DNA of 7,046 nt from an uncultured Pseudomonadota bacterium. Its GTDB lineage: Bacteria > Pseudomonadota > Gammaproteobacteria > Steroidobacterales > Steroidobacteraceae. Of this stretch, positions 1-5,715 are shown piece after piece. Where the stretch lies: assembly GCA_903890265.1 (NCBI GenBank), contig CAITAM010000337.1, positions 1 through 7,046 on the forward strand, in the 5' to 3' direction. Below the pieces are notes generated by a model. It was not told where the DNA came from and searched no databases. It was given only the letters and a program-made list of their open reading frames with translations. Numbering within the stretch: the first letter of the stretch is position 1; every line of letters begins with the position of its first letter. The position numbers and the translations under genes are program-made.

Positions 1-1
1 C

Positions 2-304
2 GGCGCGGCGCGCGCCGTCTTCCGCCGTGCGGCGGACGAGCTGGCCGACCTCGTGCGCGCGGTGCGGCAGCAGCTCGGCGTCCCGCCCGGTGTCACCGTG
101 CCGGTCTCCTACACCGGGGGCGTCTTCGAAACGGGCGGCCTCGTCCTCGAGCCGTTTGCCGAGGCCCTCGGCCGGGCAGGCGGCCTGGAACTCAAGCCAC
201 CGCGCCTGAAGCCGGTCTATGGCGCCGCACTCTACGCGGCGCGCGCCGTGGGCGTGCATCTCAAGCCGGACGCGCTGCCGGGCGCCGGTCGGGTGAATTC
301 ATAG
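2..304 (+). CDS. BadF/BadG/BcrA/BcrD-type ATPase, probable N-acetylglucosamine kinase (C-terminal part, 5' truncated)
   Basis: The reading frame is open from base 2 to a TAG at 302-304 and encodes 100 residues, the C-terminal third of a larger protein whose start lies left of the window. The sequence shows an Ala-rich helix ending DLVRAVRQQL, then a beta strand and Gly-rich turn (VPVSYTGGVFETGG, fragment residues 33-46). It continues LVLEPFAEAL and ends with PVYGAALYAAR. In the ASKHA-fold kinases of the BadF/BadG family, which include eukaryotic-type GlcNAc kinase, this order (helix, V-x-V-x-GGVF, L-x-PF, P-x-x-GAAxxA) forms the C-terminal part of the nucleotide pocket. The likely role is cytoplasmic ATP-dependent phosphorylation of GlcNAc or a related amino sugar. 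The substrate-binding half is absent, so specificity is inferred. A benzoyl-CoA-reductase-type ATPase activator is possible but less likely from the context. The gene is 79 bases upstream of a TonB-dependent receptor on the same strand, which fits a glycan-use locus. Confidence 0.72.
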   Translation, partial: GAARAVFRRAADELADLVRAVRQQLGVPPGVTVPVSYTGGVFETGGLVLEPFAEALGRAGGLELKPPRLKPVYGAALYAARAVGVHLKPDALPGAGRVNS

Positions 305-305
305 C

Positions 306-327
306 GGCTACCGGTCGCGCGGTAGCC
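306..327 (+). terminator. Perfect 8-bp hairpin directly after the sugar kinase stop codon
   Basis: GGCTACCG (306-313) and CGGTAGCC (320-327) are exact reverse complements around a 6-base loop, beginning one base after the TAG. There is no T-run after it, so it is not a classic intrinsic terminator. It could be a 3'-end stabiliser, an attenuator between the kinase and receptor genes, or, as DNA, a dyad operator for the receptor promoter. The position suggests terminator or 3'-end use; that is inference. Confidence 0.45.
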
Positions 328-357
328 AGTCGGTCGTACACAAGCCGTAGGGAATGT

Positions 358-380
358 GGGGCAGTGCCCCGGGGGGACGG
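358..380 (+). promoter_or_regulatory. Small G/C hairpin abutting the ribosome binding site of the receptor gene
   Basis: GGGGC (358-362) and GCCCC (366-370) flank an AGT loop, and the 13 bases read as a near-palindrome. A G-run (371-376) follows immediately, leading into GGACGG, and is the only Shine-Dalgarno-like sequence before the ATG at 384, at a spacing of about 7 bases. This purine run supports the start at 384 rather than the in-frame GTG at 354, which would put a non-signal decapeptide before the signal peptide. A role of the hairpin in translation control is possible but unproven. Confidence 0.4.
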
Positions 381-383
381 ATC

Positions 384-3350
384 ATGAAGTCGAACAGTCT
401 TGCGATCGCGATTCAGGCGTCGCTTCTCGCCGCGGCCGGCGCGGCCGTCGCGCAGACGGCGGACAGCCCGGCACCGGCCCTGCAGGAAGTCATCGTCACC
501 GGCACGCGGGCGAACCTCGAGAAGTCTCTCGACGCCAAGAAGAACGCCGGCATCGTGCTGGATTCGATCAGCTCGGCCGAGCTGGGTCGTTTCCCGGACG
601 ACGACGTGGCCGACTCCCTGAGCCACCTGCCCGGCATCACGCTCACCCGCACCACGGGCGGCGAAGGCCAGAAGGTCAGCGTGCGCGGCCTCGGCCCGCA
701 GTACAACATCGTCACGCTGAACAACCGCCTGCTCGCGACCGACGACGACGGCCGCGACATCGCCTTCGACGTGCTGCCCTCCGAGGTGATTGCCGCCGCC
801 GACGTGCTGAAATCCTCGGAAGCCGCGGCGCTCGAGGGCAGCATCGGCGGCACCGTCAACCTGCGCACCGCGAGTCCCTTCGACAACCGCGGCCTGCACG
901 GCGGCGTGCACGTCGAGGGCAACCGCAACCAGATGACCGAGCTCAACGGCGAGAAATACTCGGCGTTCGTCACGAACACCTTTGCCGATGACAAGTTCGG
1001 TGTCGTGCTCGGCATCGTGCATTCCGAGAGCAACGACCGCACCGATTCGCTCAATGCCTACAACCAGAACATCTACGGGCCGACCAACTACGATCCCGCG
1101 ACCCAGCTCGCGGGCAGTACCGGTCCCGTGTCGCTTGCCGCGACCCCGTGTTGCATCACCTTCGGCTCGATCTACGACAAGAAAAAGCGCGATGCCGTGT
1201 CAGGACGCCTCGAGTGGCGCCCGAACGACGCACTCACCGTGACGGCAGACGGCCTGTTCTCGCGCCTGCGCGATCCGCAGGTGGGCTACAACGAGTCCTA
1301 CTACTTCGCGACCGACCCGACCGGCACGGGCTGGTCGAACGTCGGCGTGCAGAACGGGGTTGTCTCGTCACTGACGGTCGCCAATTTCCAGCCGGAGATG
1401 GTCAACAACACCCTGGCCCGCAACGTGGACACCTCGTTGTACGGCCTCAACATTCACTACAAGGCGACCGAGCGGCTGTCGTTCGGGTTTGATGCCTACA
1501 CCTCGAGCGCCAAGCGCCCCGAGGGCGGCAACGACACCTTCGTGACGGCAGGCCTCGTCTCGTCGACGCCCAGCGCCCAGGACATCCTCAACTTCGCCGA
1601 CGTCCCGCACAGCCTGCCGAACATCAACGTCGCCATTCCGCCGAGCCAGCTCGGGCTCTCGAGCTGCCCCGCGGGCAGCGCCAGCAAGACCAACGCGGGC
1701 TATTGCTCGTACACGGCGCTGATGAATTCAGGGTTCCTCAACAACAACAACTACTGGTCGACGCACTACGTCGGCCTGAACGGCTACTCGGTCAGTGACC
1801 GCGTGACGGGCTTCACGCTCGATGGCGCCTACAACGTCGATCGCGGGCCGTTCAGCCGGCTGCGCTTTGGCATCAGCGACACCAACCGCGAGAAATCGCG
1901 CTACGACATCAGCAACGACTGGACGAACGGCTCGGGCCAGTACGGCACGCTCTACACGACCGCGGGCAGCCCGGTGCAGCCGAATCCCTACTCGTTCGGC
2001 TCGCAGGGCTTCAACGTCGTGTCGCTGATCTCGCCGCCGAACTTCATGCAGGGCGCGGGCGGCTCGTACCCCACCCGGCTGCCGGCGCTGAACGCGACGG
2101 CGCTCCTGAACTTCCTGAAGAGCCTCGACGGCAAGCCGAACCCGTTCTTCTGCCAGTCCCTGCCGTGCAGCCAGCCGTTCAATTTCGCGAACACCCTGCC
2201 GCAGGAGAATCCGTACAACTCCTACGACGTGACGGAGAAGACCAAGACGATCTACCTGCAGGCCGATTTCGCGGACGAGCGCTGGTCGGGCAACGCGGGC
2301 GTGCGCGTCGTGCGCACGGACACGACCGCGGGCACGGCGGTCGCCGTGCCGGACTACCTGTGGACGCCGGAGGTCACGCCCACCGGCACCGTGACCTACA
2401 ACGTGCACTACGGCGCATCGAACCCGATCGGGGCCAACGGCCGCTACACGCTCGCGCTGCCATCGGCGAACATCAACTACTGGGTGACGCCCGACAAGCT
2501 GCAGCTTCGCGCCGCGCTCGCCGAGACGATGTCGCGCCCGAGCCTGAGCCAGCTCGCGCCCACCTCGACCAACAACGCCCTGAACGGCCAGCCGCAGCTG
2601 ACCTATAACGGCACGGCGGGGCTGAAGCCGATCAAGGCCTACCAGGGCGACCTGTCGCTCGAGTGGTATTACCAGCGGCACTCGGCGATCACGGGCGTGT
2701 TGTTCTACAAGCGGATCATCGATGACATCTACACCCAGTCGACGGCCAACGTCGACCTCGGTACCGTGCGCTACACCGGCGGCCCCCCGGGCACGGGCAC
2801 GCCGAACGCGTTCCCCTGGACCGTGATCGCGCCCGCGAACGGCTCGCACAGCGTCTACACGGGCATCGAGCTCACCTGGCAGCACCTGCTGGACAACGGG
2901 TTCGGTATCCACACCCAGTTCACCGCCACGAAGAGCCGCGGCTACGACCAGTACGGCAATTTCGCGGGGGCGATCAACGCGGTGCCGCCGACGACGATCT
3001 CGGTGGGCCTGCTCTACGAAAAGGGCCCGCTGGCCGCGGACGTGAACTGGGACCACGCGGCGAGCTTCACGGCGCTCAGCGGCGAGTCGACCGAGGTGCC
3101 GGGCTGGCCGGCGATCTCCGATGCCTTTGACTGGGTCACGGCGAGCGTGCACTACAAGTTCCCGCACGGCTTTGAGGTCTATGCCGAAGGCAAGAACCTG
3201 ACCAATTCGGTGGCGCGGACCTACCTCAACGGCAATCCGCTGCTGCCCTGGGCACCGGGCCAGCAGGTCGGCCAGTCGCAAAACGGCACGGGCTACGGCT
3301 ACACGGCGTACGGTCGGACCTACGTGGCGGGGCTCGCGTACCGCTTCTGA
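384..3350 (+). CDS. TonB-dependent outer-membrane receptor (TonB-Xanth-Caul type)
   Basis: This encodes 988 residues and looks complete. Residues 1-23 form a signal peptide (basic Lys2, Ala/Leu-rich core, AVA before Gln24). The TonB box LQEVIVTG is at residues 33-40, only nine residues into the mature protein, so there is no STN signalling domain. The plug follows: ELGRFPDDDVADSL near 66-79, LPGI at 82-85, VSVRGLG from about 98 and GGTVNLRT ending near 162. The remaining ~820 residues show alternating aromatic beta-strands of a barrel, and the protein ends YVAGLAYRF with the terminal Phe usual for outer-membrane barrels. It should import a large substrate using TonB-ExbBD energy. In this family substrates are often oligosaccharides; the upstream kinase points to an amino-sugar glycan, but iron chelates cannot be excluded. 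Six cysteines occur in three pairs (256/257, 428/441, 590/595), probably in outer loops. The start at 384 is chosen because it begins the signal peptide and has a purine-rich RBS. Confidence 0.95.
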   Translation: MKSNSLAIAIQASLLAAAGAAVAQTADSPAPALQEVIVTGTRANLEKSLDAKKNAGIVLDSISSAELGRFPDDDVADSLSHLPGITLTRTTGGEGQKVSVRGLGPQYNIVTLNNRLLATDDDGRDIAFDVLPSEVIAAADVLKSSEAAALEGSIGGTVNLRTASPFDNRGLHGGVHVEGNRNQMTELNGEKYSAFVTNTFADDKFGVVLGIVHSESNDRTDSLNAYNQNIYGPTNYDPATQLAGSTGPVSLAATPCCITFGSIYDKKKRDAVSGRLEWRPNDALTVTADGLFSRLRDPQVGYNESYYFATDPTGTGWSNVGVQNGVVSSLTVANFQPEMVNNTLARNVDTSLYGLNIHYKATERLSFGFDAYTSSAKRPEGGNDTFVTAGLVSSTPSAQDILNFADVPHSLPNINVAIPPSQLGLSSCPAGSASKTNAGYCSYTALMNSGFLNNNNYWSTHYVGLNGYSVSDRVTGFTLDGAYNVDRGPFSRLRFGISDTNREKSRYDISNDWTNGSGQYGTLYTTAGSPVQPNPYSFGSQGFNVVSLISPPNFMQGAGGSYPTRLPALNATALLNFLKSLDGKPNPFFCQSLPCSQPFNFANTLPQENPYNSYDVTEKTKTIYLQADFADERWSGNAGVRVVRTDTTAGTAVAVPDYLWTPEVTPTGTVTYNVHYGASNPIGANGRYTLALPSANINYWVTPDKLQLRAALAETMSRPSLSQLAPTSTNNALNGQPQLTYNGTAGLKPIKAYQGDLSLEWYYQRHSAITGVLFYKRIIDDIYTQSTANVDLGTVRYTGGPPGTGTPNAFPWTVIAPANGSHSVYTGIELTWQHLLDNGFGIHTQFTATKSRGYDQYGNFAGAINAVPPTTISVGLLYEKGPLAADVNWDHAASFTALSGESTEVPGWPAISDAFDWVTASVHYKFPHGFEVYAEGKNLTNSVARTYLNGNPLLPWAPGQQVGQSQNGTGYGYTAYGRTYVAGLAYRF

Positions 3351-3550
3351 CGGGCAACGCGGAACGGCGCGCCGGACGGCCGTCGAGTGGGCCGTCCGCG
3401 GCGCCCGACTCGCCTACGGGCGAAAAAGACGCCACACGGGCCCGGCCGCTCTGACAGGCTGGGCCCAAGGCCCCCGGGCGGCAGGTGCCGTTCAAACCAT
3501 TCGCCGCTCGCCAGCCTCTAAGGTACGGGTGTACGCAAAGGCGGCGGTCC
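3351..3550 (+). other. 200-base intergenic region between receptor and sigma gene
   Basis: It holds the stem-loop described at 3369-3404. It should also carry the promoter of the sigma operon. GGAAC (3361-3365) followed 15 bases later by CGTC (3381-3384) resembles an ECF-type promoter, but both words are common in GC-rich DNA and the pair overlaps the hairpin. AAAGGCGG (3537-3544), six bases before the GTG at 3551, is a convincing ribosome binding site and decides the sigma start. No further gene is seen. Confidence 0.4.
3369..3404 (+). terminator. Stem-loop after the receptor gene
   Basis: GGACGGCC (3374-3381) and GGCCGTCC (3390-3397) pair perfectly over an 8-base loop. After a 2-base bulge (3398-3399) the stem extends by five pairs (3369-3373 with 3400-3404). 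It starts about 18 bases after the receptor TGA. No T-run follows, so Rho-independent action is doubtful; it could be a terminator of the GC-only type or a 3'-end stabiliser. A second possible stem, CGCCCG (3402-3407) with CGGGCG (3417-3422), shares three bases with it. Confidence 0.5.
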
Positions 3551-4117
3551 GTGAGTTCCCATCCGGTACGGGTATCCAGCGAGGCGGCGAGCGGCGATCC
3601 CGACACCGGGCTCGTCGCGCGGGCGGCCGGCGGTGACGTCGACGCCTTCGAGGCGCTCTACCGCCGGCACGCGCCCCGCGTGTACGGCCTGTGCCTTAGG
3701 CTGACCGGCCAGCGGGAAGCGGCCGAGGACTGCGCCCAGGAGGCCTTCGTCGCGGCCTGGCGCGCGCTCGCCGATTTTGCCGGACGCAGCCGGTTCTCGA
3801 CCTGGCTGCAGAGCATTGCGGTGCGCACCGTGCTCGCCCGCCGGCGGGGCCTGCGGGCCGTGCACGAGGTCGCGGAAGGCGAGCACGGACTGCCGGAGGT
3901 CGCCGACACGACGCGGGGTGCGCCGCCGCTCGACGTGGAGCGCGCCATCGCGCGACTCCCCGAGGGCGCGCGGCACGTGCTCGTGTTGGTCGGCTTGTAC
4001 GGTTACAGCCACCACGAGGCCGCCGCGCTGCTCGGGATTGCCGAGGGTACGACGAAGGCACAGTTGCACCGCGCGCGCGCGCTGCTCGCCGCGGCACTCG
4101 ATCTGGAGCATCCTTAA
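3551..4117 (+). CDS. ECF-family RNA polymerase sigma factor (RpoE-like)
   Basis: This encodes 188 residues, the usual ECF size. Region 2 spans about residues 32-99. It has FEALYRRHAPRVYGLCLRL, then EAAEDCAQEAFVAAWRAL (the conserved region 2.2 helix that binds core polymerase) and FSTWLQSIAVRTVLARRR (the -10 recognition helices). A variable linker follows. Region 4 is about residues 127-180: VERAIARLPEGARHVLVL, then the helix-turn-helix SHHEAAALLGIAEGTTKAQLHRAR at 153-176, which reads the -35 element. The GTG start at 3551 is chosen for its AAAGGCGG ribosome site and family length; an in-frame GTG at 3485 would add 22 residues with no sigma-like character. The stop lies one base before the next ATG, so this gene is co-translated with a membrane anti-sigma-like protein, the expected genetic partner. 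Targets are unknown; autoregulation is typical for such pairs but is not shown here. There is no FecR-like neighbour, so FecI-type iron signalling is not indicated. Confidence 0.93.
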   Translation: MSSHPVRVSSEAASGDPDTGLVARAAGGDVDAFEALYRRHAPRVYGLCLRLTGQREAAEDCAQEAFVAAWRALADFAGRSRFSTWLQSIAVRTVLARRRGLRAVHEVAEGEHGLPEVADTTRGAPPLDVERAIARLPEGARHVLVLVGLYGYSHHEAAALLGIAEGTTKAQLHRARALLAAALDLEHP

Positions 4118-4118
4118 C

Positions 4119-4673
4119 ATGAGTGATACCCCGTCCGACCTCGACGAGCGGCTCGCGAGTCTGCTCGTCGACGTCGACCCTCCCGCCGCACTCTGGTCCC
4201 GGGTGGCCGCTGAGCTTCACCCGGCGCCGCCCAACGTGCGCAGCCGGTCGCGGACCGGGCCCCTCGCGCTTGCCGCCGGCCTCGCGGGCCTTGCCGTCAT
4301 GGCCGGCCTCGCGTGGCGGCTCGGACCGGCGCTGACCGGGCAGGCCGTCCCGCCGACCGCGACGGTGGCCGCCCAGCCGCCGGTGCGTGCCCCGGACTTC
4401 GGCGAACCGCAGACGCCCGAGTACCGGCGCGCCCGCCTTGCCATGGAGCAGACCTTCCGCGCGCGCCTCACGGACCTCGATCCCGTGACGCGGAGCAAGA
4501 TCGAGGCGAGCCTGGCGACGATCCGACAGGCCCGCGAGGACATCCGCGAGGCGCTCGCGACCGCGCCGGCCGACCCCGTGCTCGGCCGCCTGCTGCAGAG
4601 CACGCTCACCGACGAATTCGATCTCTTCGAGAACGTCGTTCGATCCACCGAACCCAACCGGACGAGGACCTGA
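4119..4673 (+). CDS. Single-pass membrane anti-sigma-like protein with a helical periplasmic domain
   Basis: This encodes 184 residues. The N-terminal cytoplasmic part (1-46) is acidic and amphipathic (DLDERLASLLVDVDPPAALW) and would bind the sigma factor. It contains no Cys and no HxxxCxxC motif, so it is not a zinc-containing (ZAS) anti-sigma factor. One membrane segment (about 48-66, PLALAAGLAGLAVMAGLAW) is followed by a Pro/Ala linker. A long helical region then covers about 99-175: YRRARLAMEQTFRARLTDLDP, TRSKIEASLATIRQAREDIREAL and LLQSTLTDEFDLFENV. From memory of the family, the pattern TRxxIExxLxxIxxAxxDIxxAL resembles the C-terminal part of anti-sigma proteins beside ECF genes in proteobacteria and Acidobacteria/Gemmatimonadetes relatives. 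Proposed role: hold the sigma factor inactive at the inner membrane and release it on an envelope signal. The ATG is one base after the sigma stop, with GGAG (4105-4108) as the ribosome site, and the gene lies one base before the DUF4097 gene. Function rests mainly on context. Confidence 0.75.
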   Translation: MSDTPSDLDERLASLLVDVDPPAALWSRVAAELHPAPPNVRSRSRTGPLALAAGLAGLAVMAGLAWRLGPALTGQAVPPTATVAAQPPVRAPDFGEPQTPEYRRARLAMEQTFRARLTDLDPVTRSKIEASLATIRQAREDIREALATAPADPVLGRLLQSTLTDEFDLFENVVRSTEPNRTRT

Positions 4674-4674
4674 C

Positions 4675-5673
4675 ATGAACCTCCTGCCCCGTACCCTGCC
4701 GTCCCATCGCGCACCCCTGGTGCTGGCCCTCGGTCTCGCCGTCGCCGTCGTCGTCCCCGGCGCGGCGCACGGCGCCGTCCGCCCCATCAACGAGCGGCGA
4801 GCCGCCGATCCGAGTGGCACCGTCGAGGTCGTCAACACGGCCGGCACGGTCGAGCTCAGCGGCTGGGACCAGCCGGCGATCGAGGTCACCGGCACGCTCG
4901 CGGACGGCGTCGACCACGTCGACGTCTCGGTCGAGGGCAAGCGCAGTACCGTGCGGGTCGTGCTGAAGTCCAGCCGCGTGGCGGGCGACTCCGGCGATGC
5001 CCGGCTCGTGATCCACGTGCCGCGCAAAAGCAGCGTCAATACCGCCCTCGTCAGTGCCGATCTGCGGCTGAGCCGCATTGAGGGCATGGCGAACCTGCAG
5101 AGCGTCAGCGGCGACGTGGAGGGCGAGGTCGGCCAGAACGTCCAGGTGTCGGTCGTCAGCGGCTCGGTCCACCTCGCCGCGGGCAACGCCACCGCCATCC
5201 AGGTCAAGAGCATCAGCGGCGACGTCACGATCAGCGGCGGCGGTGGCGACGTCGACGTGGCCACCGTCAGTGGCGACGTGGACCTCACGCTGGGCAGCGT
5301 GCGCCGCGGCCGGCTGAAGTCGGTCTCCGGCGAGCTGAAGGCCGGCCTTGCCCTCGCCGGTGACGGCCAGCTCGACGGCGAGTCCGTCAGCGGCGATATC
5401 GAGATCCGCTTCGCCACGCCCCCCGCGGCCGAGTTCGCCGTGCAGACCTTCAGCGGCGACATCAGCAACTGCTTCGGCCCGAAGCCGGACGAGGCCGTGC
5501 ACGGTCCCGGTTCGCGCCTGAGCTTCCGCAACGGGGCGGGCACCGGCCACGTCCGGCTCGACACCAAGAGCGGCGACATCGACCTCTGCACCCGGGACGC
5601 GAGCCCGCCGCGGGCGTCGACGACCGAACGCCCCGCCGCGCAACTGAAGTCGCTCTACGCGCTCGTCTTCTGA
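4675..5673 (+). CDS. Exported DUF4097-family beta-solenoid protein
   Basis: This encodes 332 residues. A signal peptide with a hydrophobic core (about 13-28, PLVLALGLAVAVVVPG) ends near AHG/A at 33-34, so the protein is exported to the periplasm or beyond. The mature part opens with beta-rich TVEVVNTAGTVELSGW, typical of the DUF4097 'putative adhesin' family. It then carries a repeated V-S-G-D-V/I unit whose Ser falls at residues 145, 162, 181, 199, 218, 239, 260 and 299. A degenerate copy is at 127 and a missing turn would sit near 280, giving a ~19-residue period that suggests a right-handed beta-solenoid. Cys266 and Cys305 lie one double-turn apart and could form a disulfide. There is no membrane anchor after the signal peptide and no LPXTG. 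The start is supported by GAGGA (4664-4668), six bases before the ATG, and by the single-base gap to the anti-sigma gene. Its role is unknown; context suggests an envelope sensor or effector of the sigma system. Confidence 0.85.
   Translation: MNLLPRTLPSHRAPLVLALGLAVAVVVPGAAHGAVRPINERRAADPSGTVEVVNTAGTVELSGWDQPAIEVTGTLADGVDHVDVSVEGKRSTVRVVLKSSRVAGDSGDARLVIHVPRKSSVNTALVSADLRLSRIEGMANLQSVSGDVEGEVGQNVQVSVVSGSVHLAAGNATAIQVKSISGDVTISGGGGDVDVATVSGDVDLTLGSVRRGRLKSVSGELKAGLALAGDGQLDGESVSGDIEIRFATPPAAEFAVQTFSGDISNCFGPKPDEAVHGPGSRLSFRNGAGTGHVRLDTKSGDIDLCTRDASPPRASTTERPAAQLKSLYALVF
5104..5580 (+). repeat. Coding repeat array of the V-S-G-D unit
   Basis: Eight copies of the codon string for (V/I/F/K)-S-G-(D/E/S)-(V/I/L) are spaced 17-21 codons apart, with a double-length gap before the last. 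The DNA is near-identical at most copies (GTCAGCGGCGAC-like), for example starting at 5104, 5386 and, as GTCAGTGGCGAC, 5266. The copies diverge between the SGD cores. This makes tandem duplication of an ancestral ~57-base unit plausible but old. Confidence 0.75.
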
Positions 5674-5715
5674 GCGGGGCGCGGCACCGACCGTGAACGG
5701 CCGGCCCGCACGCCC
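5674..5715. other. Short convergent intergenic gap
   Basis: There are 42 bases between two stop codons that face each other: DUF4097 TGA ending at 5673 and histidine kinase TGA, complement of 5716-5718. It contains the 8-base palindrome GGCCGGCC (5699-5706). No T-run terminator is seen for either gene. Confidence 0.6.

Noticed and set aside
354..383. Upstream in-frame GTG start for the receptor
   Set aside because: It would place ten residues (VWGSAPGGRI-like) before a textbook signal peptide and would leave the G-rich ribosome site inside the coding sequence.
261..1022. 253-codon - strand frame covering the kinase end, the intergenic gap and the receptor start
   Set aside because: No family features; it overlaps two supported genes and has the His/Val/Arg composition of an antisense frame.
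1728..3281. Long open frame on the - strand opposite the receptor gene (517 codons)
   Set aside because: It is rich in Arg, Val, Ala and His with no recognisable domain, and lies wholly opposite a clear receptor. This is the usual mirror frame of GC-rich coding DNA.
3361..3384. ECF-type promoter GGAAC-15-CGTC before the sigma gene
   Set aside because: Not counted as a separate feature: both words are expected by chance in this base composition, the spacing is slightly short, and the site overlaps the stem-loop. It is kept only as a note in the intergenic entry.
3485..3550. Upstream in-frame GTG start for the sigma factor
   Set aside because: The extra 22 residues are unlike sigma factors, and the AAAGGCGG site fits the GTG at 3551 better.
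3696..5591. 631-codon open frame on the - strand across all three sigma-operon genes
   Set aside because: It is low-complexity Ser/Thr/Pro/Arg translation and crosses three well-supported genes and their junctions; it is a GC-bias artefact.
5699..5706. GGCCGGCC palindrome in the convergent gap
   Set aside because: An eight-base G/C-only palindrome is not surprising in DNA of this composition, and nothing else supports a function.
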